Source of the DNA: Candidatus Gastranaerophilales bacterium
Lineage (GTDB): Bacteria; Cyanobacteriota; Vampirovibrionia; Gastranaerophilales; Gastranaerophilaceae
Direction of reading: 5' to 3'
DNA: 15,140 nt
Assembly: GCA_947628355.1 (NCBI GenBank)
Contig: CANQZO010000017.1
Location: forward strand, 1-15,140
Shown: one piece after another, positions 1-7,691 of the stretch
Layout: each line of letters begins with the position of its first letter
Numbering within the stretch: position 1 is the stretch's first letter
Notes under the pieces: model-generated
What the model saw: the letters and a program-made list of their open reading frames with translations, nothing else
Databases searched by the model: none
Told to the model about the DNA's origin: nothing
Translations under genes and position numbers: made by a program

Positions 1-482
1 AATGAAGAAATACCCCCCCCCGCAGCTATATTGCGTTTTCTTATATCAATAATCCCCGCTATTATCAGCGCTGTAATTATAAAAATTAAAGCAGGATATA
101 TCTCCCTGTCAAAAGGATACAGGAATAAATATCCTGTTAAGCCGATATATTGATATTTGCATAGTGTTTTTTCAAAAGAAAATTTTACGGGTTTAACATT
201 TTTTATTTTATTTATCGCACATTGAGTTATTTCATTAATTTTAAATTTTTTACATAAAATTGATATCGGAGGCAGAAATAAGAAAAATAATGCCGTATAT
301 ATGAATATAACGCTTAAATCAAGATATTTATTATGGTCAGAGTATATTGTTACTCCCGTATATAAATCATTCAAATTACTCCAAAAGCATTTATCATACA
401 AAAAATCATATAATTGTAATGTTATTAGTATTGCAATTATTGATGTTATGAGCATAATTATTATATTTGAATTTTTCACCAT
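1..482 (-). CDS. Hypothetical multi-spanning membrane protein (3' end outside window)
   Basis: An open frame runs from an ATG at 482 down to the window edge without a stop, giving about 160 residues; its C-terminus lies beyond position 1. The protein starts MVKNSNIIIMLITSIIAILI, an uncleaved-looking first membrane segment (residues about 7-24). Further hydrophobic stretches lie near residues 54-75, 115-123 and 129-144, with basic loops (CKKFKIN, IDIRKR) between or after them, so it is an integral membrane protein. I recognise no family. Upstream of the ATG there is an AGG about ten bases away, a weak ribosome site. It diverges from the cyclase gene. Near the left edge nine consecutive G (minus strand) encode part of an Ala-Ala-Gly-Gly-Gly stretch, odd in such AT-rich DNA. 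A 63-codon frame on the opposite strand (301-492) is taken as its shadow. Confidence 0.6.
   Translation of the reverse strand, partial: MVKNSNIIIMLITSIIAILITLQLYDFLYDKCFWSNLNDLYTGVTIYSDHNKYLDLSVIFIYTALFFLFLPPISILCKKFKINEITQCAINKIKNVKPVKFSFEKTLCKYQYIGLTGYLFLYPFDREIYPALIFIITALIIAGIIDIRKRNIAAGGGISS
13..21. repeat. Nine-base homopolymer C/G tract inside a coding frame
   Basis: Nine C on the plus strand (nine G in the minus-strand coding sense) fall at codons 154-157 of the partial membrane protein and encode Ala-Gly-Gly-Gly. G tracts of this length are slippage-prone and serve as phase-variation switches in some bacteria. With only a few codons left before the window edge, it cannot be seen whether a length change would truncate the protein. 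An assembly or sequencing error at the homopolymer is equally possible. Confidence 0.9.
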
Positions 483-542
483 TAAGGTTTAACCTGTTAT
501 TCAAAATTATCGTATCATAAATAGTTACTTAGCATTAAATTT

Positions 543-571
543 TTTACAAATTATACTTAAACATGTAAAAT
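543..571 (+). promoter_or_regulatory. Probable sigma-70-type promoter of the cyclase-recG unit
   Basis: The -35 box TTTACA (543-548) and the -10 box TAAAAT (566-571) are separated by exactly 17 bases and each matches five of six consensus positions. The expected transcription start is about 578-579, and the cyclase ATG is at 579. No Shine-Dalgarno sequence precedes that ATG. The arrangement therefore suggests a leaderless mRNA. This is a match by eye, and chance matches are common in AT-rich DNA. Confidence 0.5.
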
Positions 572-578
572 TGTTTAT

Positions 579-2552
579 ATGAAAAAGAATTTAATCTCAA
601 AAACAGCTTTGATTATAGTATTGCTTTTTTTAACGGCATTTGCTTATTTATTGTCGCTTAAGATGTTTGATAATAAAGCGGATGATTTTTTTACTAAAGT
701 TATTACGAAGATTGAACAAAAAAAAGCATCAGATAAAATTGTTTTAATTGCTGTTGATGAAAAATCGGCTTCTAAAATTAAGTGGCCGTGGACAAGAGAC
801 TTGTTTGCCGATTTATTTGATTACCTTAATAATTACGCACATGCAAAAGTTATTGTTTTTCATAATCTTGTTATGTTTCCCGATACATATAATCCGGAGA
901 AGGATATCATTTTTTATAATTCAATAAAACAAAATGATAATCTCATTAACAGCTATATTCTGGTAAATTCAAATTTGGCGGGCGATGTTTTACCCGATGA
1001 GTATATCACCATTTTTGACAAAAAGAACAATTTGACTATTTCTGATAAACGACAAAACAACCGCTATTCATCATATAAAGCAGTTATTAATTTACCTAAA
1101 GGATATTTATACAGTTCGGAAAATCTGGCATCTTCCATGCTTATTGAAGATGATGACACAATTATGCGCAACTATATGCCTGTTGTTCAGATGGAGAATA
1201 ATTTATATCCCTCATTGGCATTAAGTGCATATTCAAAATATACGGGAGTAAAAGATTTTAATTTGTATGATGACTTTTTGTGCAGTGCCGGTGATGATTG
1301 CAAGTCGCTTAAAATTCCCGTTCAAAATAAAAAATTAAGAGATTATCTTGGCAATAGTGTAAGAGGTGAATATACAAAAGTTAATTGGTACTTACCTGTC
1401 AGTAAGGGTTATTCTCATAAAAAATTCTCTGCTATTGATGTTTTGGAGTCTTATTATTCGCTAAAGTCAAATAAAAAACCTGTTGTTTCTGCCGATGAGT
1501 TTAAAAATAAAATAGTTATAATCGGTCTGAATGCAGACAGAAGTGTTTGGGAGCAGTTAAGCGAAACTCCTATAATGAAAAAACATTCAGATATTGATAT
1601 TCAAGCTGTACTAATTGATAATATGCTTGATAATTCATTTGTATCGCCTGCAAAATTTGATGCGACACTGCTTATCACGGCTCTGTTTTCATTATTTGTT
1701 ATTTTCGGTTTTAAACGGTTAAAGTATAATTTGATTTTTGCTTCGGGATTATCTTTTATATATTTTGTTTATTACCTTTTTGAATTTTCTCATCAAACAT
1801 ATATTCCCCCTGTTACACCAATAGTTACAATATATATGTCCGCTTTTTTAAAGCAGCTGTATTCAATAATTACAACAGATAAATCAACCGAATTGATAAA
1901 ACGGGCAATGGGTAAATTTGTGTCAAAAGACGTTATGAAAAAGGTTTTGGCTGATATTGAAAAACTTAAGCTCGGCGGAATAAGAGCTGTTGTTACCGTG
2001 TTATTTGTTGATATTCGTAATTTTACACAAATGTCAGAAAATCTTGCTCCGCAGGAGGTTACATCAATATTAAATGAATATTTTTCGCAGATAGAGCCTG
2101 TTATAGCAAAGTATAACGGAATTATTAATAAATATATAGGTGACGGAGTTCTTGCGGTATTTGGTGAACCCATAAAAGATGAAAATCATCCTCTTAACGC
2201 GATTAAATGCGGTATGGAAATTACTCAAAGAGTAAATTTATTAAAAGAAAAATTTTTAAAAGAGGGAAAACCTAAAATTGATATAGGAATAGGAATTAAT
2301 ACGGGTGAAGTGTTTGCAGGCAATGTGGGAACTGAAGAAAGACTTGAATATACAGTAATCGGCGATGAAGTAAACATTGCTTCAAGAATTGAAGCGTATA
2401 ATCATGTTCTTAAGACATCTTTTCTTATAAGCCAATACACTTATGAATATGTTAAAGATTATGTTGATACTGTTAAATTGAGCAGTTTTTACATAAAAGG
2501 AAAGTCTAAACCTATTGATATATATGAAGTTTTAAAGTTAAAAAATGAATAA
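579..2552 (+). CDS. CHASE2-domain class III adenylate cyclase
   Basis: This 657-residue protein is predicted to make cAMP from ATP in response to a signal outside the membrane. Residues 9-27 form an N-terminal membrane anchor. A CHASE2 sensor domain follows (about 30-355), including the typical IAVDEKS and WPWTR motifs (57-73). Three membrane segments follow at about 361-378, 384-401 and 409-424. The cyclase catalytic domain spans about 470-610. Its metal-binding aspartates are D478 (FVDIRNFT) and D522 (YIGDG), and the transition-state residues are N599 and R603 (VNIASR). The base-selecting pair is K518 and T592 (EYTVIG), the Lys/Thr combination of cyanobacterial CyaC and soluble adenylate cyclases, which favours ATP over GTP. 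All catalytic positions are intact. The stop overlaps the recG start by 8 bases. The signal sensed is unknown, and no cAMP receptor gene is in view. Confidence 0.9.
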   Translation: MKKNLISKTALIIVLLFLTAFAYLLSLKMFDNKADDFFTKVITKIEQKKASDKIVLIAVDEKSASKIKWPWTRDLFADLFDYLNNYAHAKVIVFHNLVMFPDTYNPEKDIIFYNSIKQNDNLINSYILVNSNLAGDVLPDEYITIFDKKNNLTISDKRQNNRYSSYKAVINLPKGYLYSSENLASSMLIEDDDTIMRNYMPVVQMENNLYPSLALSAYSKYTGVKDFNLYDDFLCSAGDDCKSLKIPVQNKKLRDYLGNSVRGEYTKVNWYLPVSKGYSHKKFSAIDVLESYYSLKSNKKPVVSADEFKNKIVIIGLNADRSVWEQLSETPIMKKHSDIDIQAVLIDNMLDNSFVSPAKFDATLLITALFSLFVIFGFKRLKYNLIFASGLSFIYFVYYLFEFSHQTYIPPVTPIVTIYMSAFLKQLYSIITTDKSTELIKRAMGKFVSKDVMKKVLADIEKLKLGGIRAVVTVLFVDIRNFTQMSENLAPQEVTSILNEYFSQIEPVIAKYNGIINKYIGDGVLAVFGEPIKDENHPLNAIKCGMEITQRVNLLKEKFLKEGKPKIDIGIGINTGEVFAGNVGTEERLEYTVIGDEVNIASRIEAYNHVLKTSFLISQYTYEYVKDYVDTVKLSSFYIKGKSKPIDIYEVLKLKNE

Positions 2553-4953
2553 TAATTGTTTAGAAAATATAAATATTGAATTAATAAAAAAAGCTGTTGA
2601 ACTTGAGGAAAAGTATAAATATATCGATCTTGAAGGCAGAGAAAATACTTTTTCGGGCTTTATGCTAAAGCAGATTAAACAAATATATAAAAATTCTCAT
2701 AAGGATATTAAATGGCTTGCAGTTATTGAAGCGTTTGAGCATTATCCCATGGAAACAATGATGCAGAGGAAAAAAAGCGTAATAAGATTTGTCAGCCTGC
2801 TTAAAAAAGAATTAAATCAAACAAAAAGTGATAATAATGAGATAAAAAATATTGATATTTATAATGATGATGTTGCTTCGCTAAAAGGTGTCGGGCCTAA
2901 ATTCGCATATTTATTAAATAAACTCGGAATATACTCTGTTTTCGATTTAATAAGTTTTTACCCGAAAAAATATATTGATTACTCCTCACACTCACTTATA
3001 AAAGATTTAAGAGTCGGTGAAAATGTAACTATATACGGAACAATAACAGCATTAAAAACATTTACGACTAAAAACGGACTTACAATAATAAAAGTAACTG
3101 TAACAGACAGTTCTTCTTCGCTTGAGCTTAATTTCTTTTATTCCAAATTGAACAGATATTCAATGGAAAGATATAAGGCTCAATTTCCGAAATTAAGCGG
3201 AATAATTGTTTCAGGCACGGTAAAGCGCGATAATTATACTAATAAATTAACAATAGATAAACCGCAGTATCAAATAGTTAACGATGAAAATTTTGAAACT
3301 GATAATTTAAACCTCGGAAGAATAGTACCCGTCTATCCGTTGGTTGAAAATTTGAATATAAAAGCGCTGAGAAAAGCGGTTAACAGCGCACTTGATAAAT
3401 ACTGTTCAAATATTCAAAATCTTTTGCCTGCTGATATTATTGAAAAATACGATATGGATAATAAAGAACAGGCGCTGAGAATAATACACTTCCCTAATTC
3501 ACAGGAAGAACTTGAAAAGGCTCGTTTTACTCTTGTATTTGAGGAATTGTTTTTACTTCAAATAAAACTGTTTTCAATCAGGGCAAAAAATGAGAAATCA
3601 TACAGCACAGTTTCGTTAGAAATAAAAGACGACGGGCTTGTTAAAAAATTTATTAAAAGTCTGCCGTTTGAATTAACGGGCGCTCAAATTCGTGCAATTA
3701 ACGAAATATTAAACGATGTTAATTCAAATAAGCCTATGCAAAGACTGCTTCAAGGTGATGTCGGAAGCGGAAAAACAGTGGTCGCTTGTATTATGCTTCT
3801 TGCAGCAATTGAAAACGGATTTCAAGCGGCAATAATGGCACCGACGGAAATTCTGGCTCAGCAGCATTTTAATAATTTCATAAAATGGCTTGCGCCTATG
3901 GGGGTAAATGTTGCATTGTTTACCTCGTCAAATACAAAAAAACAAAGAAATAAACTTGAAAAAGATTTAAGAAACGGGCAAATTAATATAGCAGTGGGCA
4001 CTCATGCACTTATACAGGATAATGTCGAATTTAATAATCTCGGTGCAATCGTCATTGATGAACAGCACAGGTTTGGGGTAAAACAGCGCAATATGCTCAA
4101 AAACAAAGCTAAAATTCCGCAAACATTAACAATGACGGCAACTCCGATACCAAGAACTCTTGCTTTAACCGTGCATGGCGACTTGGATTTAACAATAATT
4201 GATGAGCTGCCAAAAGGGAGAAAACCTGTTAAGACTGCATTATTAAAGCAATCACAGTACAGGCAGGCGCTGAATTTAATTAAAGATGAAGTAAATAACG
4301 GACATCAGGCATATATTGTTTTCCCGTTAATAGATGAATCGGAAACTTTATCCGCTAAGGCTGCTACTAAAGAAGCGGAGGAACTGCAAAACGGATATTT
4401 TAAAGATTTAAAAGTCGGACTTTTGCACGGGAAAATGAAAACAGATGAAAAAGATAAGGTAATGAATGACTTTAAAAATAAAGTCTATGATGTTCTTGTC
4501 GCAACTACCGTTGTTGAAGTCGGGGTTGATGTTCCAAATGCAACGGTTATAGTTATTGAAAATGCGGAGCGTTTTGGTCTGTCTCAGCTTCACCAATTAA
4601 GAGGCAGAGTCGGAAGAAGTGACGTACAGTCATACTGCCTGCTTGTTTCCTCAACGAGAAATGAAGAAACTTTACACAGATTAAATGTTCTTGTTCAAAC
4701 TAATGACGGATTTGTTATTGCCGAAAAGGATTTGGAAATAAGAGGTCCGGGTGAATTTTTAGGTGTAAGGCAAAGCGGTCTGGTTGAGTTAAGGCTTGCC
4801 GATTTAACAAGAGATTTACCAATACTTGAATTAGCACGCAATGAGTCTCATGAATGGGTTAATTCTCACAGCACAAAAGAGTATCCGAAAGCATTAAAGG
4901 ATTACTTAAAATCTCAATTGAGTGCAGCTGAAGCGCTCAACTCTCCCGATTAA
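2545..4953 (+). CDS. recG: ATP-dependent DNA helicase RecG with N-terminal extension
   Basis: RecG is a superfamily 2 double-stranded DNA translocase that remodels stalled replication forks and branched recombination intermediates in the cytoplasm. At 802 residues it is about 110 longer than the common ~690-residue form. The extra part is residues 1-108, a mostly helical charged segment, and cyanobacterial RecG proteins carry an extension of similar size. A helix-hairpin-helix-like segment (LKGVGPKFAYLLNKLGI, 113-129) and the OB-fold wedge domain (about 150-245) follow. The helicase core has Walker A GDVGSGKT (404-411), DEQH (505-508), TATPIPRT (531-538), a C-terminal VVEVGVDVPNA (656-666) and QLRGRVGR (684-691). 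The ATG lies inside the last codons of the cyclase gene (ATGAATAA overlap), so translation is probably coupled. The link between a cyclase and a repair helicase is probably positional only. Confidence 0.95.
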   Translation: MNNNCLENINIELIKKAVELEEKYKYIDLEGRENTFSGFMLKQIKQIYKNSHKDIKWLAVIEAFEHYPMETMMQRKKSVIRFVSLLKKELNQTKSDNNEIKNIDIYNDDVASLKGVGPKFAYLLNKLGIYSVFDLISFYPKKYIDYSSHSLIKDLRVGENVTIYGTITALKTFTTKNGLTIIKVTVTDSSSSLELNFFYSKLNRYSMERYKAQFPKLSGIIVSGTVKRDNYTNKLTIDKPQYQIVNDENFETDNLNLGRIVPVYPLVENLNIKALRKAVNSALDKYCSNIQNLLPADIIEKYDMDNKEQALRIIHFPNSQEELEKARFTLVFEELFLLQIKLFSIRAKNEKSYSTVSLEIKDDGLVKKFIKSLPFELTGAQIRAINEILNDVNSNKPMQRLLQGDVGSGKTVVACIMLLAAIENGFQAAIMAPTEILAQQHFNNFIKWLAPMGVNVALFTSSNTKKQRNKLEKDLRNGQINIAVGTHALIQDNVEFNNLGAIVIDEQHRFGVKQRNMLKNKAKIPQTLTMTATPIPRTLALTVHGDLDLTIIDELPKGRKPVKTALLKQSQYRQALNLIKDEVNNGHQAYIVFPLIDESETLSAKAATKEAEELQNGYFKDLKVGLLHGKMKTDEKDKVMNDFKNKVYDVLVATTVVEVGVDVPNATVIVIENAERFGLSQLHQLRGRVGRSDVQSYCLLVSSTRNEETLHRLNVLVQTNDGFVIAEKDLEIRGPGEFLGVRQSGLVELRLADLTRDLPILELARNESHEWVNSHSTKEYPKALKDYLKSQLSAAEALNSPD

Positions 4954-6632
4954 ACTTTTTCGTATACGTATAATGTCCAATCGCCCGAATGAGTTAATGT
5001 ATCAAGTCTTAATTTTGTTTTGCACTCTTGAAGCAGATTTATTCTTAATGACGAAAATACCAGAAATATTAATGGTGTCACTTCATATTTTTTATTGTCG
5101 CTAAGTATTTCTTTTATTGTATCTTTTGATAAAAATGAAACAGTCTCCAGTATTACAATTCCGACTCTGTCACCTTTTTTCATTTTTGATATTATGTTGT
5201 TATCAACATATTTATTTATCTGTGTATTATCTTCCTGCGCAAAAACATCCTTATATTTACTTTTTCCGTATGATAATACATTATAATAATCATCATTGAA
5301 AAGAATATCATTAAAGTTGTATTTATTTATCGAGTAAAAATTGTATCTTGTTTTATCATCAAGATATTTTTCAAATTTATCCTGCCCGTAATATGTAAGA
5401 ATAACAAAATCAGATGATTTAAGTCTTGAGTGTCTTAAAAGTTCTACAACTGCTCTATGACCTTCACTGCGGCGGAGTTTTGGCGCAGAATTATCGGCAA
5501 TGATTAGATAAAATAGGTTTATTAAAATAAAAATTGAAGCAACTATAACTCCTGCTTTTTTATTCTTAAAATCAAAAATACATGAAGAAAAAGCTAAAAT
5601 TAATATAGGATAAATCTCTGTAGTATATTTAGTAATTAATACCATTCTTCCCGTTAGTGAAATAATTATTATAACGGTTAAAAACACAACTGCCGTATAA
5701 AGAAGGTACTTAATTACTTTATTTTTGCTGAAAAATGATTTTATTGTAAAAAATACTCCCATAATTGCGGGAATAATTGCAAATATAACGAATGAAAAAT
5801 TAAATTTTCCGTCGTGCAGTATATAAGAAGAAAATGACTGCGCAGTATTTACAATATTTGTTTGAACGGGTGAAAAGTAATCCGTAAATAAACATAAAAC
5901 TTTAACAGGCGAGAAACTGCCCCAAAATTGTGAAAGAGTCTTTGATGAAGCTATTGAATATAAAAAAGGCAGTAAAATTAATAAAACAACAATGAATGGC
6001 AGAATATACATAAAAATTGATGTGATTTTTTTTATATCAGCTTTAATGTTTCCGCTATTGACACGAAAATACACAAACATCGAAGTAATAATGCAGACTG
6101 AAAATATAATTCCAAGCGTATGCAGTGCGCATAAGAGTGCATTAAAAAGGAAGAATAAACATAAGTTTATTTTTGACGGATTTTTTGCTGATTTTACAAA
6201 AAATAATACAATTAAAGATGTAAAAAGAAAAATAAGAGAATATAACCTTACTTCCTGCGCAAAATAAATGCAAAACGAACTTACAGCGGTAAATAATGCG
6301 CAAAATAAGCCAAGGGGCTTTGAATGAAACTCTTTCCCCAAAAAATACATAACAAAAACCCCTAATGTAGATGTAATTACTGACGACCACCTGAGTGAAA
6401 GGTCAGTATCCGAAAAAATAAACATCCACAATTTAAGATATAAATAGTAAAGCGGAGTATGCGGATTTTGTAAAACCAAATGTATAAAATTGCTAAAGCT
6501 CTTTTGCGAAGCAATATTCCAGCTGACATATTCATCAAACCATAACCCCTCGGGTTTATCCAAAAACCATACCCGAAAAATTAATGCAAGCATTATAATA
6601 ATAAATAGTTTTAAAACAGTATTGTTTTTCAT
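4950..6632 (-). CDS. GT39-like polytopic glycosyltransferase (PMT/ArnT type)
   Basis: This 560-residue membrane protein resembles the PMT_2/ArnT-type (GT39/GT83) glycosyltransferases, which transfer a sugar from a polyprenyl-phosphate carrier to an acceptor on the outer face of the cytoplasmic membrane. The first membrane helix (about 8-24) is followed by WFDEYVSW with the acidic pair D33/E34, the expected catalytic position in the first external loop. HTPLYYLYLKLW (58-69) and FAQEVRLYSL (124-133) match the usual HPPLYY and SQE-R-YSL signatures. About ten more hydrophobic segments reach residue 380, and a soluble C-terminal part (385-560) follows. Sugar and acceptor cannot be read from the sequence. 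It diverges from a GT2 gene whose family often makes the lipid-linked donor. Its TAA stop overlaps the recG stop through a shared TTAA, so there is no room for a terminator between them. Confidence 0.8.
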   Translation of the reverse strand: MKNNTVLKLFIIIMLALIFRVWFLDKPEGLWFDEYVSWNIASQKSFSNFIHLVLQNPHTPLYYLYLKLWMFIFSDTDLSLRWSSVITSTLGVFVMYFLGKEFHSKPLGLFCALFTAVSSFCIYFAQEVRLYSLIFLFTSLIVLFFVKSAKNPSKINLCLFFLFNALLCALHTLGIIFSVCIITSMFVYFRVNSGNIKADIKKITSIFMYILPFIVVLLILLPFLYSIASSKTLSQFWGSFSPVKVLCLFTDYFSPVQTNIVNTAQSFSSYILHDGKFNFSFVIFAIIPAIMGVFFTIKSFFSKNKVIKYLLYTAVVFLTVIIIISLTGRMVLITKYTTEIYPILILAFSSCIFDFKNKKAGVIVASIFILINLFYLIIADNSAPKLRRSEGHRAVVELLRHSRLKSSDFVILTYYGQDKFEKYLDDKTRYNFYSINKYNFNDILFNDDYYNVLSYGKSKYKDVFAQEDNTQINKYVDNNIISKMKKGDRVGIVILETVSFLSKDTIKEILSDNKKYEVTPLIFLVFSSLRINLLQECKTKLRLDTLTHSGDWTLYVYEKV

Positions 6633-6692
6633 AAATTTTTTTATTTACATGATAATATTATATTAATTCTAACATATATCGGATAAGATAGT
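6633..6692. promoter_or_regulatory. 60-base divergent intergenic region between the two glycosyltransferase genes
   Basis: The spacer must hold the start signals of both divergent genes unless they are read from farther away. On the minus strand a perfect TATAAT lies at 6662-6657, 24 bases before the GT39 ATG, but no good -35 box lies 16-18 bases ahead of it. On the plus strand TTTACA occurs at 6644-6649 without a convincing -10 partner. GGATAAG (6681-6687) before the GT2 ATG is a weak ribosome site. Confidence 0.3.
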
Positions 6693-7631
6693 ATGAAGTT
6701 AATAATACAAATACCTTGTTATAATGAAGAAGTAGCGCTGCCGGTTACTCTGTCGCAATTACCTCAGCATATTGACGGAATTGATGAAATTGAAGTCTTG
6801 GTGTCAGACGACGGAAGTACCGATAGAACTGTTGAAATAGCAAAATCATACGGTGTAAATCATATTGTAACAACTACTCACCACAGGGGTTTAGCCAGAA
6901 CATTTATGGCGGGTATTCAAAAAGCAATATCAGAGGGTGCAGATATTATCGTAAATACTGATGCTGATAATCAATATAATGCTGATGATATTGAAAAATT
7001 GGTTAAACCTATTCTTGAAAAAAGAGCTGATATTGTTATTGGTGCAAGACCAATAAAAGATATAAAACAATTTTCAAAATTAAAAAAGTTTTTACAGTAT
7101 TTCGGTTCAAAAATAGTAAAACTGCTGAGTTCTTCAGCTATAGACGATGCTCCGAGCGGGTTTAGAGCATTTTCAAGAGAAGCTGCTCTTGCTATTAATG
7201 TTTTTGATAATTATACCTATACAATTGAAACAGTTGTCCAATCTAAAATTAAAGGACTGCATTTGCTATCTGTTCCGATTAGAGTAAATAATACATACAG
7301 AAAATCCCGTCTTGTAAAAAATATATTCACCTATATTCAAAAAAATTCCTTTACGATATTGAGAATGTTTATAATATACAGGCCTTTCAGATTTTTTGCC
7401 ATAATCGGCGGAATTATATTTTTACTTGGGTTGATTTTAATGTGCAGATTTCTGTTTTATTATTTCTTCGGAAGCGGAAACGGATATATTCAATCATTAA
7501 TTATATCATCAATACTTTTAATTACGGGGTTTCAAACATTTATATTCGGCGTTCTTGCAGATTTACTTGCTATTAACAGAAAATTAATAGAAGATGTACA
7601 AATACGTACTAAAAGACTTGAAAATAAATAG
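6693..7631 (+). CDS. GT2-family glycosyltransferase, polyprenyl-phosphate sugar synthase-like
   Basis: This is a 312-residue GT-A fold glycosyltransferase with a membrane-anchored C-terminus. The start IIQIPCYNEE (4-13) and SDDGSTD (38-44) form the nucleotide-binding part. NTDADNQY (88-95) holds the metal-binding DAD at 90-92, and APSGFRAFSREAAL (153-166) is typical of the DPM1/polyprenyl-phosphate glycosyltransferase branch. Two membrane segments follow at about 233-257 and 266-291, with a basic cytoplasmic tail. Such proteins load a sugar from a nucleotide donor onto undecaprenyl phosphate. The divergent GT39-like neighbour belongs to the class that consumes such lipid donors, so the two could act in sequence; that is inference. 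The sugar cannot be predicted. The ATG at 6693 starts directly with the first beta strand and is the natural start. Confidence 0.85.
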   Translation: MKLIIQIPCYNEEVALPVTLSQLPQHIDGIDEIEVLVSDDGSTDRTVEIAKSYGVNHIVTTTHHRGLARTFMAGIQKAISEGADIIVNTDADNQYNADDIEKLVKPILEKRADIVIGARPIKDIKQFSKLKKFLQYFGSKIVKLLSSSAIDDAPSGFRAFSREAALAINVFDNYTYTIETVVQSKIKGLHLLSVPIRVNNTYRKSRLVKNIFTYIQKNSFTILRMFIIYRPFRFFAIIGGIIFLLGLILMCRFLFYYFFGSGNGYIQSLIISSILLITGFQTFIFGVLADLLAINRKLIEDVQIRTKRLENK

Positions 7632-7647
7632 TCATTAAGTATAAGAC

Positions 7648-7667
7648 AAAAGACTAAACTCTTTTTT
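7648..7667 (+). terminator. Weak candidate hairpin-plus-T terminator after the GT2 gene
   Basis: AAAAGA (7648-7653) and TCTTTT (7660-7665) can pair across a six-base loop, and the T run continues to 7667. With a single G-C pair the stem is weak, and the match could be chance in AT-rich sequence. It lies in the 60-base gap between the GT2 stop and the chosen TolC start. Confidence 0.25.
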
Positions 7668-7691
7668 ATATTGTTTTCAGATAATTCTTAT

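Noticed and set aside
301..492. 63-codon plus-strand frame
   Set aside because: It is antisense to the longer membrane-protein frame on the minus strand, runs past that gene's start, and has no ribosome site or recognisable protein features.
1793..2173. 126-codon minus-strand frame inside the cyclase gene
   Set aside because: It lies opposite the conserved cyclase catalytic domain and is a shadow of it.
5992..6267. 91-codon plus-strand frame opposite the GT39 gene
   Set aside because: The minus strand codes for conserved membrane segments there; the plus frame looks like composition-driven shadow.
7671..7691. TTG start for the TolC-family protein
   Set aside because: It would put seven polar residues before an otherwise ideal signal peptide beginning at ATG 7692, and it has no ribosome site.
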